Notes: a model not told the origin generated them from the sequence alone. A DNA stretch of 64,000 bases from Diphasiastrum complanatum (GCA_029204225.1 MU832209.1:1-64000); one strand, 5' to 3'. Positions 1 through 10,640 are shown, counted from the stretch's first letter. Numbers and translations: made by a program.

Positions 1-45
1 AACGAGATGTCCGACTATATGGCTGAACATGGTAGTAGAAGATAG

Positions 46-701
46 TGTGAAATATTTCAGATCCTTAAGATCCAATCTACATGAATGATCTTTGGTTAAA
101 GAAGAGAATTACCTACATACCAATTCACCAAATGGAGTAAAAATCAACAGTCTCCAACAATTGGAGAGGCAAACACTAATAGAACTTGATCAAACTTGAA
201 TGAAAAGATATGTACTGTTGTTGTCCGTACAAAACCGGCATGCTACTGTATTGCACTCAGTCTGGATCCAAAAATAAACAAATATAGATATTCTTACACA
301 GAATTGCAAAACAAAACACCAAGATAGTGCACCAATGGATAGTAGAACCCAAGAGAACCATGTATAAGCATGAAATGAGATAGAGAAAAAGAGATGATTA
401 CTCTCTCCACGAGTTACATCCTTTTATAGCAGCCCAAACCCTATTGGCCACTTGGCTTTCCCACCAAAATACTAACCCCTACTATTTTTGGGTCTAGATT
501 TCAATGTACCCAACTATTCAAATTGAATCTACTCAAACTCGCATTCTAACTTTTCCACACTTTCAAAAGTGTTTTTTCAAATTAATTTTAGACTAATGAA
601 CTTTGAAAAATCAACCTCTAAGGTCTAAAACAAGTTTGGCCTCAATATGCCAAATATGAAAATATTGCAAAATGTGATGAAAACCTAGTTGAATCTTCAC
701 A
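46..701 (-). repeat. 3' LTR of copia A
   Basis: A 656 bp LTR bounded by TG (46) and CA (701). The plus-strand start TGTGAAATATTTCAG recurs at 3527 after the PBS. A pyrimidine tract CTCCCTCTTC at 702-711 is the polypurine tract of the minus-strand element. The flank before base 46 is GATAG, a possible target-site duplication that cannot be matched because the other end is truncated. Confidence 0.85.
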
Positions 702-756
702 CTCCCTCTTCAACTAGTTTTAGCATAGACTTTGATAATACTCCAATAGTGAAGTC

Positions 757-1430
757 CTAAGCTTCATGAACAAGTCTTTTCCCCAATGTTTTGGTAAAGA
801 TATCAGCTACACATTTCCTTGAAGACACATGTTGAAGCTCCACTCCTTTGCAAATGACTCGTTCCCTCACAAAATGATATTGTATCTCAATATGCTTGCT
901 CCTAGCATGAAAGGTAGGATTGGATGCCATTATTTGGGCCGATTGATTGTCACAAAAGATGATTGGGCTCTCTGAATAATCCAGCAAGTTAATATCCTTG
1001 ATCATCCTCTTGATCCATACCATCTCCTTTGTGCAATGTGTAAGAGCTTTGTACTCAGCCTCACTAGATGACAATGAGATAGTGGCTTGTTTCTTTGACA
1101 TCCATGATATAGCTCCATCACCTATGGAAAATACAATAAGCACTAATGGATTTCCGATCCATTACATCTCCAGCATAGTCGAATCTGAAAATCCAAAAAG
1201 ATTAGATGATGATCCCTCATACAATATGCCAAAATCTCGAGTCCAATTATGTACCTCAAAACTCGCTTTCCTAGTTTCCAATGCTCCTAGCATAGTTTTT
1301 GCCAATAGAACTTTGATCCATCATAAGAATGATCTTCCTCTTGAGAATAGACCTCCTTTCAATGATCATATAATGCTCAAAATAGAAACCAACCATAATG
1401 GATATAGAGAATAGTGTCCACTTGGGATGC
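757..1430 (-). pseudogene. Copia RNase H domain (element A)
   Basis: The C-terminal RNase H of a copia polyprotein, which removes the RNA strand during reverse transcription. The last 128 codons (1143-757) are open and carry family landmarks: SLSSSEAEYKAL, FCDNQSAQ, HARSKHIEIQYHF and VADIFTK. Upstream, 1430-1150 encodes recognisable pieces (DFGILYEGSSSN, and a decayed SDSDYAGD-type stretch) broken by frameshifts and stops. It lies directly before the PPT and 3' LTR, as expected for the end of pol. No RT core precedes it; instead the unknown block at 1640-2106 does. It is not functional alone. Confidence 0.85.
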
Positions 1431-1639
1431 TTCGCTATTTCTTACATCATTTTTACATATCAAGATGTAACTAGAACATGAAGAATCAAATAGAATGTAA
1501 ATGAAATGATTCCACCATGCTTCGAACTCTGAACTCTTTGGAAAAATACATCAAATAAACAATAAATGTGAGTGATCAACATTTGCTTGCATGTCTCCTC
1601 CTTCTTTGTCCTTTGTTGCCTTGTATCCACCATAATACT

Positions 1640-2106
1640 CATGATGTGCTCTCATATCCATCTTGCCATAAGATGCCATCAAGCCTTGATGGCTTGACCA
1701 TGAATGAGTGACATAATGAACCCTCCAATAGCTTCATTTCCATCAGCAAAACCATCCAAGAATTCTAGTACAAATCCAATATCAAAACAATGTTCACCAA
1801 TGTAGCTAGTTTTACCATATCTTGACAATTTGCACACATCCACATGAAAATGCTCAAACATGAGATAGAACAAGTAAAGTAAACTTGAATAACACTTCCT
1901 TGCTGCTCCTTTGACCTACTTGAGTCTTCAATATGCTGCAAAAATATATCCATAACATCTTTGCCAATTACCTCTCCTTTGATGCTCTTGACTAGCTCCA
2001 AATTGCCAACTTCCCTTTTGACTAGTTGAAGCATTTTGAGATCAACCTCTTGATCTTCAACTTGACCATCAAAGTCATTGAAAAAACTTTGTTTTCCCAG
2101 ATCCAA
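1640..2106 (-). pseudogene. Conserved unknown block, copy in element A
   Basis: Minus-strand coding-like sequence unlike any copia domain I know. It contains NLELVKSIKGEVIGKDVMD and then, in another frame, LMFEHFHVDVCKLSRYGKTS and a DGFADGN stretch. The same order occurs in element K (16166-16490) and element I (61712-62260); the A and I copies are nearly identical at DNA level. A single-base deletion near AGTAGGTC breaks the frame relative to K. It sits between the RT N-terminus and RNase H, so it probably arrived by recombination with a K- or I-like relative. Function unknown. Confidence 0.6.
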
Positions 2107-2115
2107 TACTTGATT

Positions 2116-2487
2116 TTACAGCAAGATAACATCCATCCATTGCATAGCTCCATGTACACAAGAAGATCCTCCAAAAGATGTTCCATTCTTTATAAGAGCT
2201 TGATACTCAAGATCCATTGCTTGGATCCACTCCTCTTCTTTCCTTGCTTGATCTACACTTGTAGGCTCATCCAAAGAGGTTAGGAAATCAACATAATTTC
2301 CAGAAACTACTTGCTTACCATTTTGATCATATGTGAGCCTTGAAAGTACTTGTCTTTCTCTTGATGTTCTCCTTGGCTTTTGACTAGATGAAGGTCCATC
2401 ATCATCACCATCCAAAGTAGGATCCTTCTCATCAACATCAAGAATGTTAGATCCATCCACTCTACCATCAATCATGCTTGAAGACAC
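2116..2487 (-). pseudogene. Copia integrase-RT linker and RT N-terminus (element A)
   Basis: An open stretch of 123 codons. It starts with an acidic, Ser-rich linker (DEKDPTLDGDDDGPSSSQ) and a basic patch, then reaches the start of copia RT: SLDEPTSVDQARKEEEWIQ and AMDLEYQALIKNGT, where an intact element would continue into the palm domain. After IKNGT the sequence changes to unrelated residues and stops at 2116, marking the left edge of the RT deletion. It overlaps the integrase frame end by a frameshift near 2480. Confidence 0.75.
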
Positions 2488-3284
2488 CTTTGAATGTTTC
2501 CCTCATAAAAAATGGCATCTCTACCAACAATCACTTTGTTAGTAGAAGGAATGTAAACCTTGTAGGCTTTACTCACCTCACTATATCCAACAAAAATACC
2601 TCTTCTTGAAGATGGATCCTCCTTGGTCCTATCATCAAGAGTAATGTTGACATAGCATGTGCATCCAAAGGTTCTTAGAAAGTTGACACTCGGCCTCCTC
2701 TTGAATAGCATTTCAAAAGGTGTCCTTCCATCCAAAATAGCACTCGGCCACCTATTGCACAAGAAATTGGCACACAAACAAGCTTGATCCCAAAATGGTT
2801 TGTCAAGATTAGCATTTAACCTCATAGCTTTAGCACTTTCACATAAAGTCCTATTCTTCCTTTCAGCCACTCCATTTTGTTGTGGGGTCCTTGATGTTGT
2901 ATACTCTCTCTTGATCCCATGTTCATCACAAAAGGCCTTGAACTTGTTAGATGTGTACTCACCACCATTGTCACCTCTCAAGCACTTGATATTTGTGGAA
3001 AATTGGTTCTCCCTTGCATTCTTGAACTTGGCAAAGACATCATACACTTCATCCTTGCTCTTTAGTAGATACATCCAACAAAATCTACTAAAATCATCAA
3101 TGAATGTTACATACATCCTAGCTCCACTATTGCTAATTGTAGTAAATCCATGAATATCCGAATGTACAAGTTGAAAAGGCTTTGCAGATCTAGAAATAGA
3201 TATAGTGTAAGGTAGTCTATGTGACTTAGACAAAGCACAAGACTCACAATGCTGAAATTTGATATGCAATCTATAAGCCACCAC
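2472..3284 (-). pseudogene. Copia integrase (element A)
   Basis: A long uninterrupted stretch carrying the retroviral-type integrase core, which inserts the cDNA into the host genome. Visible in order: the CESC half of the zinc-binding module, LVHSDIHG with the first catalytic Asp, LRGDNGGEYTS with the second, and QQNGVAERKNRTL with the Glu. The typical copia C-terminal motifs FGCTCYVN, GIFVGYSE and VGRDAIFYE follow. The frame is open for about 270 codons, so this part decayed little. Its N-terminal half and the GAG-pre-integrase region are missing, because the deletion from the leader ends at the CESC site. Confidence 0.9.
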
Positions 3285-3526
3285 TTAGGCTGAACCAATG
3301 ATCCAAAAATCGGCCAAATCCAGTATGTGAATTCAAAAATCGGAATTGAACTAGTATATTGACCTATTTAGTGTTTTGATCTACAAAAGCTCCAATTTAC
3401 AAAAGCAAAAAATTCGATTTTGGTGTAGGAATCCTCTCTAGCATGCTCTAGACTTGATATCTTCACCAAATCATTTGATAGATTTGATTTCCTCCTTCAT
3501 AACCTGAAACACAAGCTCTGATACCA
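3250..3526 (-). promoter_or_regulatory. PBS and 5' leader of copia A
   Basis: 3515-3526 reads GCTCTGATACCA on the plus strand, so the minus strand carries TGGTATCAGAGC, complementary to the 3' end of plant initiator-Met tRNA. It abuts the LTR start at 3527. The leader (3514-3250) is non-coding and matches 60465-60720 of element I on the opposite strand. Confidence 0.85.
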
Positions 3527-3953
3527 TGTGAAATATTTCAGATCCTTAAGATCCAATCTACTTGAATGATCTTTTGTTAGAAAGAGAAATACACTACCAA
3601 TCTCACCAATGTAGAAAAATCAGCATCTACACACAATTGGAGATGCAAACACTAATAGAACTTGATCAAACTTGAATGAAATAATTATGTATTGTTGTTG
3701 TCTGTACAAAACTAGAAAGCTACTGTATTTCACACGTGTGGATCCAAAAATAACAATATAGATCATTCTACACATAGAATTGCAAGCAATCACCAAGATA
3801 GTGCACCAATGGATAGTAGAACCCAAGAGAACCATGTATAAGCATGAAATGAGATAGAGAAGAGAGAAGATTGCTCTCTCCATGAGTTACATCCTTTTAT
3901 AACAGGTCCAGACCCTATTTGGCCACTTGGCTTTCTCACCAAAATGCTAACCA
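3527..3953 (-). repeat. 5' LTR of copia A, truncated
   Basis: Direct repeat of 46-474, starting TGTGAAATATTTCAG and staying alignable through CCACTTGGCTTTC and GCTAACC near 3953, after which similarity stops. About 230 bp of the LTR are missing. Several small indels separate the copies, so the insertion is not recent. Confidence 0.85.
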
Positions 3954-4038
3954 AATGTAAAATGTGAATGGTATTTCCCTTATGATGTTTTTTGCGAATT
4001 TGATATAGAAAACTTATCTTCCTGTCACTTTCAAACGC

Positions 4039-4680
4039 TTGAAAAATTTCGTCTCAACAAATTTTGGTCATGTCATATGCACAGATTGTAATATTGTTAC
4101 AAGTCCTTTCTTATGTAAATCTTTAGAAAATGGTTTAAACCATATTACTTTATGGGAAGCTAATGTGAACGAAGTTGCTTCTGAACTTTATGATGGGTGG
4201 ACCAAACTTAACTTGAGACCCCTATTTTTTTTCGACACCATCATACGTATGAACAACGCGGAAAGGTTTCTGGAATTTGCGTGGATTATTCACGTGTGGA
4301 TAATCCACGCAAAAAATTTTGTCCAAAAAAAAAACACTTGGCGCGAACCAAAGCCATCCCGCTGCCCCTCTGAGTAATCTTGGGCAAGAATTACAGGCCA
4401 CTTTGAGACCGGCTTCAATAGAATGAATCTACACCACGCTAGAATCTGGAATTGGAAAAGATTTTTTTCCAAGTGTAGATGTGGTGATAAATACAAAAAT
4501 AGCTCTTTCATCATTTGGTTTGACCATGCTATCTGGTTCATCATGAATTATTCGTTTACAGTTGTGAATGTTGATATGGCATGGATTTGCCCCAAACTTC
4601 ATGGCAAACTGATCAATATGGCACTCGCCTTGACACAATATCAATATGGTTTGTTCAATTGCTATAAATAACTTTCAATA
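4039..4680 (+). pseudogene. Unknown repeated coding-like sequence, copy 1
   Basis: The region has two open stretches, 4039-4377 and 4423-4671, separated by stops. The second encodes MNLHHARIWNWKRFFSKCRC followed by GDKYKNSSFIIWFDH. About 130 bases of it recur inverted at 48110-48270 with a similar translation, including KCRCGDKCKN and IIWFDHIVWF. Two distant copies with conserved coding sense suggest the relic of a dispersed element protein. I do not recognise the family. A 14-bp inverted repeat lies inside at 4276-4313. Confidence 0.4.
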
Positions 4681-6657
4681 AGGGAAGATTGGACTATAAA
4701 GAACTCTATCTATATTGCAAGTTGATTAGTTAAGTTTAACGTATTTTGTACATGGATAAGAACTGACATTGAACGTTGACATTTGTCTTGTGTGGTGGGA
4801 TGGTGGCAGGTGCTGGATGTCTTGAGATATGTTATGCTTTACGGTGCTTTATTTAGTATTGTATACTTTTCAGTTATGTTTTACCTTGTTGGTCTATGAA
4901 TAAAGGGTTTTAAAAAGTTTTGGTCTTGACTTGTCAAGAGGAGCTTTGATTTGTTTCTCTCTCTCCTTGTTGAAGGTAGACTTGTTGTTGTCCAGCGATG
5001 GACCTGCAGCGATCTATCATTAGCAAGAGAATCAAAATGTTGATATATATGATAGGCTATCTAGCAATGGACCAGTGATGATCCAGTATTACCTTCCACA
5101 TACTTCAGAATGCATGTTAATGATAGTTTTACATCATATGTGATAAGCTGAGACAAAAGCTTCATAATGACCAGCGATGAAGCACTTCCTAACTCATGAA
5201 TGGTTGTTTGGTTTCAAGCTCCTTATCATGGTTATGAATGGATGATATCTTGGTGTGATAAGTACAGTTTACAAACATGGATATGTGATTGTTCCTTAAG
5301 TAAATAAGGGTCTTGTACGTACTCCAAAAACGATGCTATGCTGGTCTCATACTTTTATCAGAACATACAACTCAGTTGTTGGCACATTCTGTTTATGATT
5401 ACTATACCTCATGCTTTAACCAATTTCGTTATCATACTTGCGAATGACTGCTCTTGCAAAGGGAATACTACTGTATATTAGCACTAAATGGAACTTGCGC
5501 TCTATGTAGCATCATATATTACTACTAGCTTCATTTTCGGTTTGGTTCAACTTTGAGCCATAAAGCTATAAGCATCTACACTGTTATGCACATTAAACCA
5601 TTCGCTTCAGATTTGTATAAGCAGTGAATGGTAGGCTCTCCATAAAGTATTTGCTTTCGCTTTCAAAAAGGCTAAAAATAACGTTATAAACGATTTAATA
5701 CTAAGGAAGGCAAAGAGCACTCGAGTGGACTAAAACATGGCATCCTCACAAGATACCACTGCTACAATCATCCAGGTAAGAATTTTTCGAACAGTTTTCA
5801 GAATTTGCAAGCATCACATATGCTCGAAAGGTAAGGTTTCTCTTCACAAATGTATGCCATTCTAGGTGACTGTTAAAGACCCTAAGTACGGAAACTACTT
5901 GGTTTCTACTCAGTTCGACTATATCACTTCATAAGTAATATAATTTCCTTATGCATTTAATAACACCCACGTTGTCCCGAAGTAAGGGTTCTCCTCATGT
6001 TATCTTGGACAGCATGGATTTGCATAAGATAAATGGTTCTTACATAAGGATTAGAATGGCACGGATCTGCCCTGATACCTTGTAAAAACCATGAGAACCT
6101 CATCAATAAAATAAAACCTATCCGATACAAGGGTCCAAAAAACCACAGGGTGGATATGGGGCTACGATAAACGAAAGTTTAATTGTAGCTACACTATTAA
6201 ACCATGGCTTGTGATAATTTATTACCCATTCGGTTGTCATATCAATTTATGGTGAGATATGACTAGAAAGCATGGATATGCACAGGAGTATGGACAGTAG
6301 TGCGTGACGTTTCTTAAGTCACACATGTTAGAATAGCATGGATTTGCTCTGACACCGGCACACGTGTTCACACCATGGCTTTTAGCGATAAGCAATATAT
6401 ATGATGAAAAATTTTCATACTTGTGCTATAAACAAATTAAACTGATACGGACCAATGCCCAAAAATTGATCAACATGACACTCGTCACGGTTTAGGGTAA
6501 CGGAGGGGCTTGGCCTATCGCTATAAAATCATCTTTGTGTTTGAGAAGACTGGACTATGTTTTAAAATGCTATTTATGTTGATGAGTAGTATAACTTCTT
6601 TTGGACATCGATAAAGTTATGGACTCGGCTCATTACATTCGTCGCGTCCATTTACAT
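4681..6657. other. Unassigned repeat-rich stretch
   Basis: No long coding region is visible. The words GCATGGATTTGC or close variants (GGCACGGATCTGCC, GCATGGATATGC) appear near 4577, 6012, 6057, 6275 and 6333. A diverged direct repeat links 4600-4710 with 6460-6560: both contain GATCAA.ATG.CACTCG, then CTATAAA and GA.GA.TGGACTAT. The pair could be terminal repeats of an old element. A two-exon mini-frame at 5737-5934 is noted separately. Confidence 0.35.
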
Positions 6658-7057
6658 TTACTTTACTTTATGCATAAGCAGGCCTTGGGCCCTTTTTTAT
6701 TCATTAGTGACACTTAGACTATATGGTTGCCCTTTGGCCTTATTACTCATTATTGGGCCATTTGGACATAATACTGGAGAGTGGGGGCCTTCTTGGAGGG
6801 CACACTATTTTCCCTCCCAATTGGGCCCTAGCCACCGGAAGCTTCTTTTTAGGGCTTCCTCTTGGCTATAAGTAAAAAAACTGTGTCATTTGTTATTCAG
6901 CTGATGATATTGATCTCTCTCTTTAGTCTCCTTAATCTCTCTCTTTCTCACTTTCTAGGGTTAAGTCTTGCTTATGTGCTGCTTTCATAGCTTAAGTCTT
7001 GCTTATGTGATGCTTTCATAGCTTAGTTTTAGATCAGCTGTGGCTTTATTCGTAACT

Positions 7058-7069
7058 TGGTATCAGAGC
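7058..7069 (+). promoter_or_regulatory. PBS of copia B (initiator-Met tRNA)
   Basis: TGGTATCAGAGC, the plant copia primer site, follows CGTAACT. The upstream sequence has a GGCTATAAGTAA TATA-like site near 6865 and a 29-bp tandem duplication (AAGTCTTGCTTATGTG...) near 6963-7024, fitting a 5' LTR that ends just before 7058. Confidence 0.85.
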
Positions 7070-7090
7070 ACTTTTCTGGGCACTACTTTT

Positions 7091-7330
7091 TCATATTTAG
7101 TAGAGGCTGTCCAGCGCCCTACTAGCCCATCACTTTTGTCGATTTTTTTATCAAATTTCCATCGTTTCTTCAGATTTAGTAAAGGTTGTCCAGCGCCCTA
7201 CTAACCCATTACTTTTGTCGATTTTTTCATCAGATTTCCATCATTTTTATAGATTTGGTAGAGGCTGGCCAGCGCCCTACTACCTTCTCACTTTCGTCGA
7301 TTTTCTCCATCAATTTGCTGCCCATTATCC
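7091..7330 (+). repeat. Three tandem repeats in copia B leader
   Basis: Three copies of an approximately 80-bp unit, each containing TAG(T/A)(A/G)AGG(C/T)TG(T/G)CCAGCGCCCTACTA and TCGATTTT. They lie between the PBS and the start of gag. Confidence 0.85.
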
Positions 7331-7344
7331 AGACCAGAGTAGCA

Positions 7345-8110
7345 ATCAGTCTCGATGGCGCAAATTACAGAATCTGGAATTTCAAAATCAAAACACTCCT
7401 GAAGGGCAAAGGCATTTGGTCAGTGACCGAGCTCTCAGAGGTGCAGCCTCTAGAGGGAGACCCGAGGAGAGCTAAATGGATCATAAAGGATGAGCGTGCA
7501 ATGGCGATCATCGTTTCGTCCATAAATGAAGATTACTCATGTAGATTGAAGACTGCGAAAGTAGCCATGCAGCGTGGGAAAGATTAAAGAAGAAGAAGTA
7601 TGAAGTGAGGACTGTAGCTTCAGTCATGCACCTTCACGATCAGCTGCAATCAATACGGTGGGATGGAAGCCAGTTGGATCAGCACGTTGAGAAGATCAGA
7701 AAGATCTTCGCTCAACTCGCTGCATCAGGATAGGAGCACCAGGTCCCAGCACCACAACAGCTGATGTACTTCATGAAATCTCTATCGACGTCCTATTAGC
7801 CGCTGAGAATGCTCATACTGAGTCTACCAGACATGACATTTGACAAAGCAGTCAGTCTTGTCACTGATGAGAGACTGATGAGAGATGAAGGAGAGGGAAG
7901 CAATGATCAAGAGAAGGCTCTCTTCACGAAAGGAAAGAAGAAGAATAAAAACAAGCCAAGATTCGAGAAGACGAAGTCCTCGAATCAACAATCTTATTCC
8001 TGCGATCACTGTCACAAACCAGGCCATACGACCAACAAATGATGGCTCAATCCAGCAATACCTTGCATGCACTGCAAGAAGAAAGGGCATTATACATACG
8101 ACTACATATT
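7345..8110 (+). pseudogene. Copia gag (element B), broken
   Basis: Gag forms the virus-like particle in the cytoplasm. The N-terminus is clear: ISLDGANYRIWNFKIKTLLK, then a stop at 7587 after a frameshift. The middle continues in another frame (YEVRTVASVMHLHDQL, RWDGSQLDQHVEKIRKIF) with stops. The nucleocapsid end has two CCHC-like knuckles: CDHCHKPGHTTNK loses its last Cys to a stop at 8041, and CMHCKKKGHYTYDY also lacks the final Cys. No convincing start Met precedes SLDGANY in frame. Confidence 0.8.
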
Positions 8111-8227
8111 CAACCCAGAAAGGAAAAACAAAGCTGAAAAGGCAAATGTTGCAGAGTCATCTAAAGATGCAGAAAGAGGTGACAAAGCTTTCACGATACT
8201 CGATGAAGCTTCAACAAGCTATTTCGA

Positions 8228-8606
8228 ACATGACTACAATGTGGTCATCGATTCAGGAGCAACATCTCACATAACCTGCAACAAGAAGATCTTGATCAAC
8301 TTTCGCTAACTCGAAAACGACAGAGCGGTGATTCTAGGCGATGGAAGCAGACACGATGTCAAGGGCATCGGCTCTCTACAGCTACGAACACTGTCAGGCC
8401 AAGCAGAGCTGCCAGGAGCACTCTATGTGCCCTCACTCAGAAAGGATCTGCTATCTGTCTCCAAGATGGCAGATTTAGGCATTCGAGTTTTGTTCGACGG
8501 TAACACTTGTCGTATGATCGAGAAGACGACAAACAAGTTGCTGACGGTTGGATGCAGAGAAGGAAACCTCTACCAGGCCAAATCAGCAACTTTGATAGCA
8601 TATTGA
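8228..8606 (+). pseudogene. Copia protease (element B)
   Basis: Aspartic protease that would cut the polyprotein. The active site is VVIDSGATSHIT (Asp-Ser-Gly), followed by a stop at about 8307, then ILGDGSRHDVKGIGSLQL and LYVPSLRKDLLSVSKM, the usual C-terminal signature. A single in-frame stop splits the two halves; otherwise the domain is intact in one reading frame. Confidence 0.85.
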
Positions 8607-8619
8607 ATGCTTCAGAAAA

Positions 8620-9571
8620 CGAAGATCAACTATGGCATAGGAGAATGTATCATCTGAACATGCGAAGCCTGTATGACATGAGCACAAAGGACATTGTCAC
8701 AGGTCTCAAAATTTTAAGGCCCGAGGCTGAGTTCTACGAAGCTTGTCAAAAAGACAAGCAACATCAAAATCCGTTCACGCATGAGGGAAGGAGAGCCAAG
8801 GAAGTCCTTGAGCTCATCCATTCTGATGTTTGTGGACCGATGAAAACAGATTCGCTCTCAAGTTTGAGATATTTTCTAATGTTCATAGATGATTACAGCC
8901 GGATGACCACGATCTACTACTTGAAAAAGAAATCCGAAGTGTTTGATTCTTTCAAGAAATTCGTGGCATTCGTAGAGCAACACACCTCGAAAAAAATACA
9001 GATCCTTAGATCTGACAATGGAGGTGAATACAAAAGCATAGATTTTTCAAGATTTTGCGAAGAACAGGGGATTGAACACCAGTTCACTCCTGCATACACA
9101 CCAGAATACAACGGTGTGGCAGAAAGAAAAAACAGAACGCTAGTTGAAGGAGCCAGATGCATGATAGCACAGGCTCAATTGCCAGGCCAATTTTGGCCGA
9201 GGCAATAGCTGCAGCTGTACACCTACAGAACAGATCTACAATGACAGCACTGGAGAACAAAACACCATATGAAATGTGGCAGAAAGCCTGATTTGTCATA
9301 CACACAAGTGTTTGGATGTGCAACATACAAGCACATTCCAAAGGAAAAGAGAAGCAAGCTCGACGACAAATCCGAACAAACAATCATGGTCGGCTACTCG
9401 AACGGAACACATGTGTACAAATTCTATGATCCAACCACGAAGAAGGTTGTTTCGAACAGAGATGTAAAGTTTGACGAGTCCACATTCCCTGGACTGAAAG
9501 ACGAAAGAGGCCATGAGATCTTCACATTGCTGCCTATTCAAGAGGGAGATCGAAGACATACATCAAATTAG
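8620..9571 (+). pseudogene. Copia GAG-pre-integrase and integrase (element B)
   Basis: The HHCC-like region reads LWHRRMYHLNMRSL and YEACQKDKQHQ, so the second Cys of the CxxC pair is lost (Lys in its place). The catalytic core keeps LIHSDVCGP, LRSDNGGEYKS and YNGVAERKNRTL, so all three acidic residues remain. The frame stops at 9208 inside FWPRQ and resumes after about 60 bases in other frames: FGCATYKHIP, TIMVGYSNGTHVYKF and VVSNRDVKFDES are the copia integrase C-terminal motifs. Broken by at least two lesions. Confidence 0.88.
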
Positions 9572-9814
9572 AATGCAGGACCCCAGACTCCAGAGTAGCA
9601 GGAAACAGAGGATCAACCCCACGAACAAGAAATGTTCGAGCAGCGACGAAACGAACCTCGAAGGTCAACAAGTCAAAGAAGACCTCCAGACTGCTATTCT
9701 GACAATCTTCAATGGAGCGAAGACACGCAGTTCGAGTACTGCAACTTCACAGAAGAGCCAACAACATACCAAGAAGCTATCTAGAGTCCAGAGGGAGAAT
9801 TATGGAAACGGGCA

Positions 9815-10625
9815 ATGTCAGAAGAGATCGAGTTGATGAGGCAAAACGAGGCATGGACATTAGAGCCACTATCAAAAAACAGAAAAGTAGTCGACTACAA
9901 GAGGGTGTACAAGAAAAAGCTGAAATCAGCTGGCACCATTGGTCGCTACAAAGCAAGGCTTGTCATGAAAGGCTACACGCAGAGATATGGTGTCGACTAT
10001 TTCGACACATATTCGTCCATGGTCAAGATGACAAGCATAAGGCTACTCCTTGCATACGCCACACATTACGATCTGAAAATTCACCAGATTGACATGAAAA
10101 CAGCCTTTCTCCATGGAGATCTAGAAGAGGAAATTTTCATGAAGCAACCTAAAGGCTATGAAGACCCCGACAATAGACAATATGTTTGTCGATTGTAGAG
10201 ATGCATCTGCGGTCTAAAACAGGCATCACGAGCCTGGTACAAAAAAGCTTGATGGTCTTCTGAAGTCTCTAGACTTCAATCCTACTCAAACAGACTATAA
10301 TGTCTACATCAAAAGAGTAGGAAAGGATTTTGTGATACTTAACATTTTCATGAATGATTCGCTGCTGATAGAAAATTCCTTGATGTTGATCAAAGACACG
10401 AAGAGTCAGATTTCTGAAAACTACGAAATCACAGATCTTGGAGAAGCAACAAAATGTCTAGGACTGGAGATCAGAAGAGATCGAACAAATGGCGAAATGC
10501 ATTTGAGTCAGTCAGAATACGCCAGAAAAGTGCTGAAGCAGTACCACATGATGGACTGTGAAGAGAAAGCCACACCAATGATAGCTGGAGACAAGTTCAC
10601 GAAACATGATTGTCCAAAAACATAA
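9815..10625 (+). pseudogene. Copia reverse transcriptase (element B)
   Basis: RT copies the element RNA into DNA inside the particle. Visible: ELMRQNEAWTLEPL, GRYKARLVMKGYTQRYGVDY, IHQIDMKTAFLHGDLEEEIF and KQPKGYEDP, then a stop at 10198. CGLKQASRAWYKK follows in another frame. The catalytic box that should read YVDD is FMNDSLL at about 10349-10365, so one of the two essential aspartates is Asn. EITDLGEATKCLGLEIRRDR and LSQSEYARKVL follow. Catalytically dead as well as frame-broken. Confidence 0.88.
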
Positions 10626-10640
10626 GAGTAAAAACAGAAG

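Larger units (their letters stand above)
46..3953 (-). mobile_element. Ty1/copia remnant A, internally deleted and recombinant
   Basis: Read on the minus strand the order is truncated 5' LTR (3953-3527), PBS (3526-3515), leader (about 3514-3250), integrase, an integrase-RT linker, an unfamiliar coding block, the RNase H end, PPT (711-702) and 3' LTR (701-46). Gag and protease are missing: the leader runs straight into the CESC end of the integrase zinc finger. The RT core is also missing, and the unfamiliar block sits in its place. The leader matches that of element I (60465-60720) closely over about 250 bases, so the two belong to one family. The element cannot move by itself. Confidence is high for the class, moderate for exact edges. 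Confidence 0.88.

Noticed and set aside
998-1414. Plus-strand frame of 138 codons
   Set aside because: Antisense shadow of the copia A RNase H.
2800-3153. Plus-strand frame of 117 codons
   Set aside because: Antisense shadow of the copia A integrase.
3515-3526. Functional initiator-Met tRNA gene
   Set aside because: Only the 12-base primer-binding match exists here, and at 7058, 12417, 43139 and 58734; no cloverleaf surrounds it.
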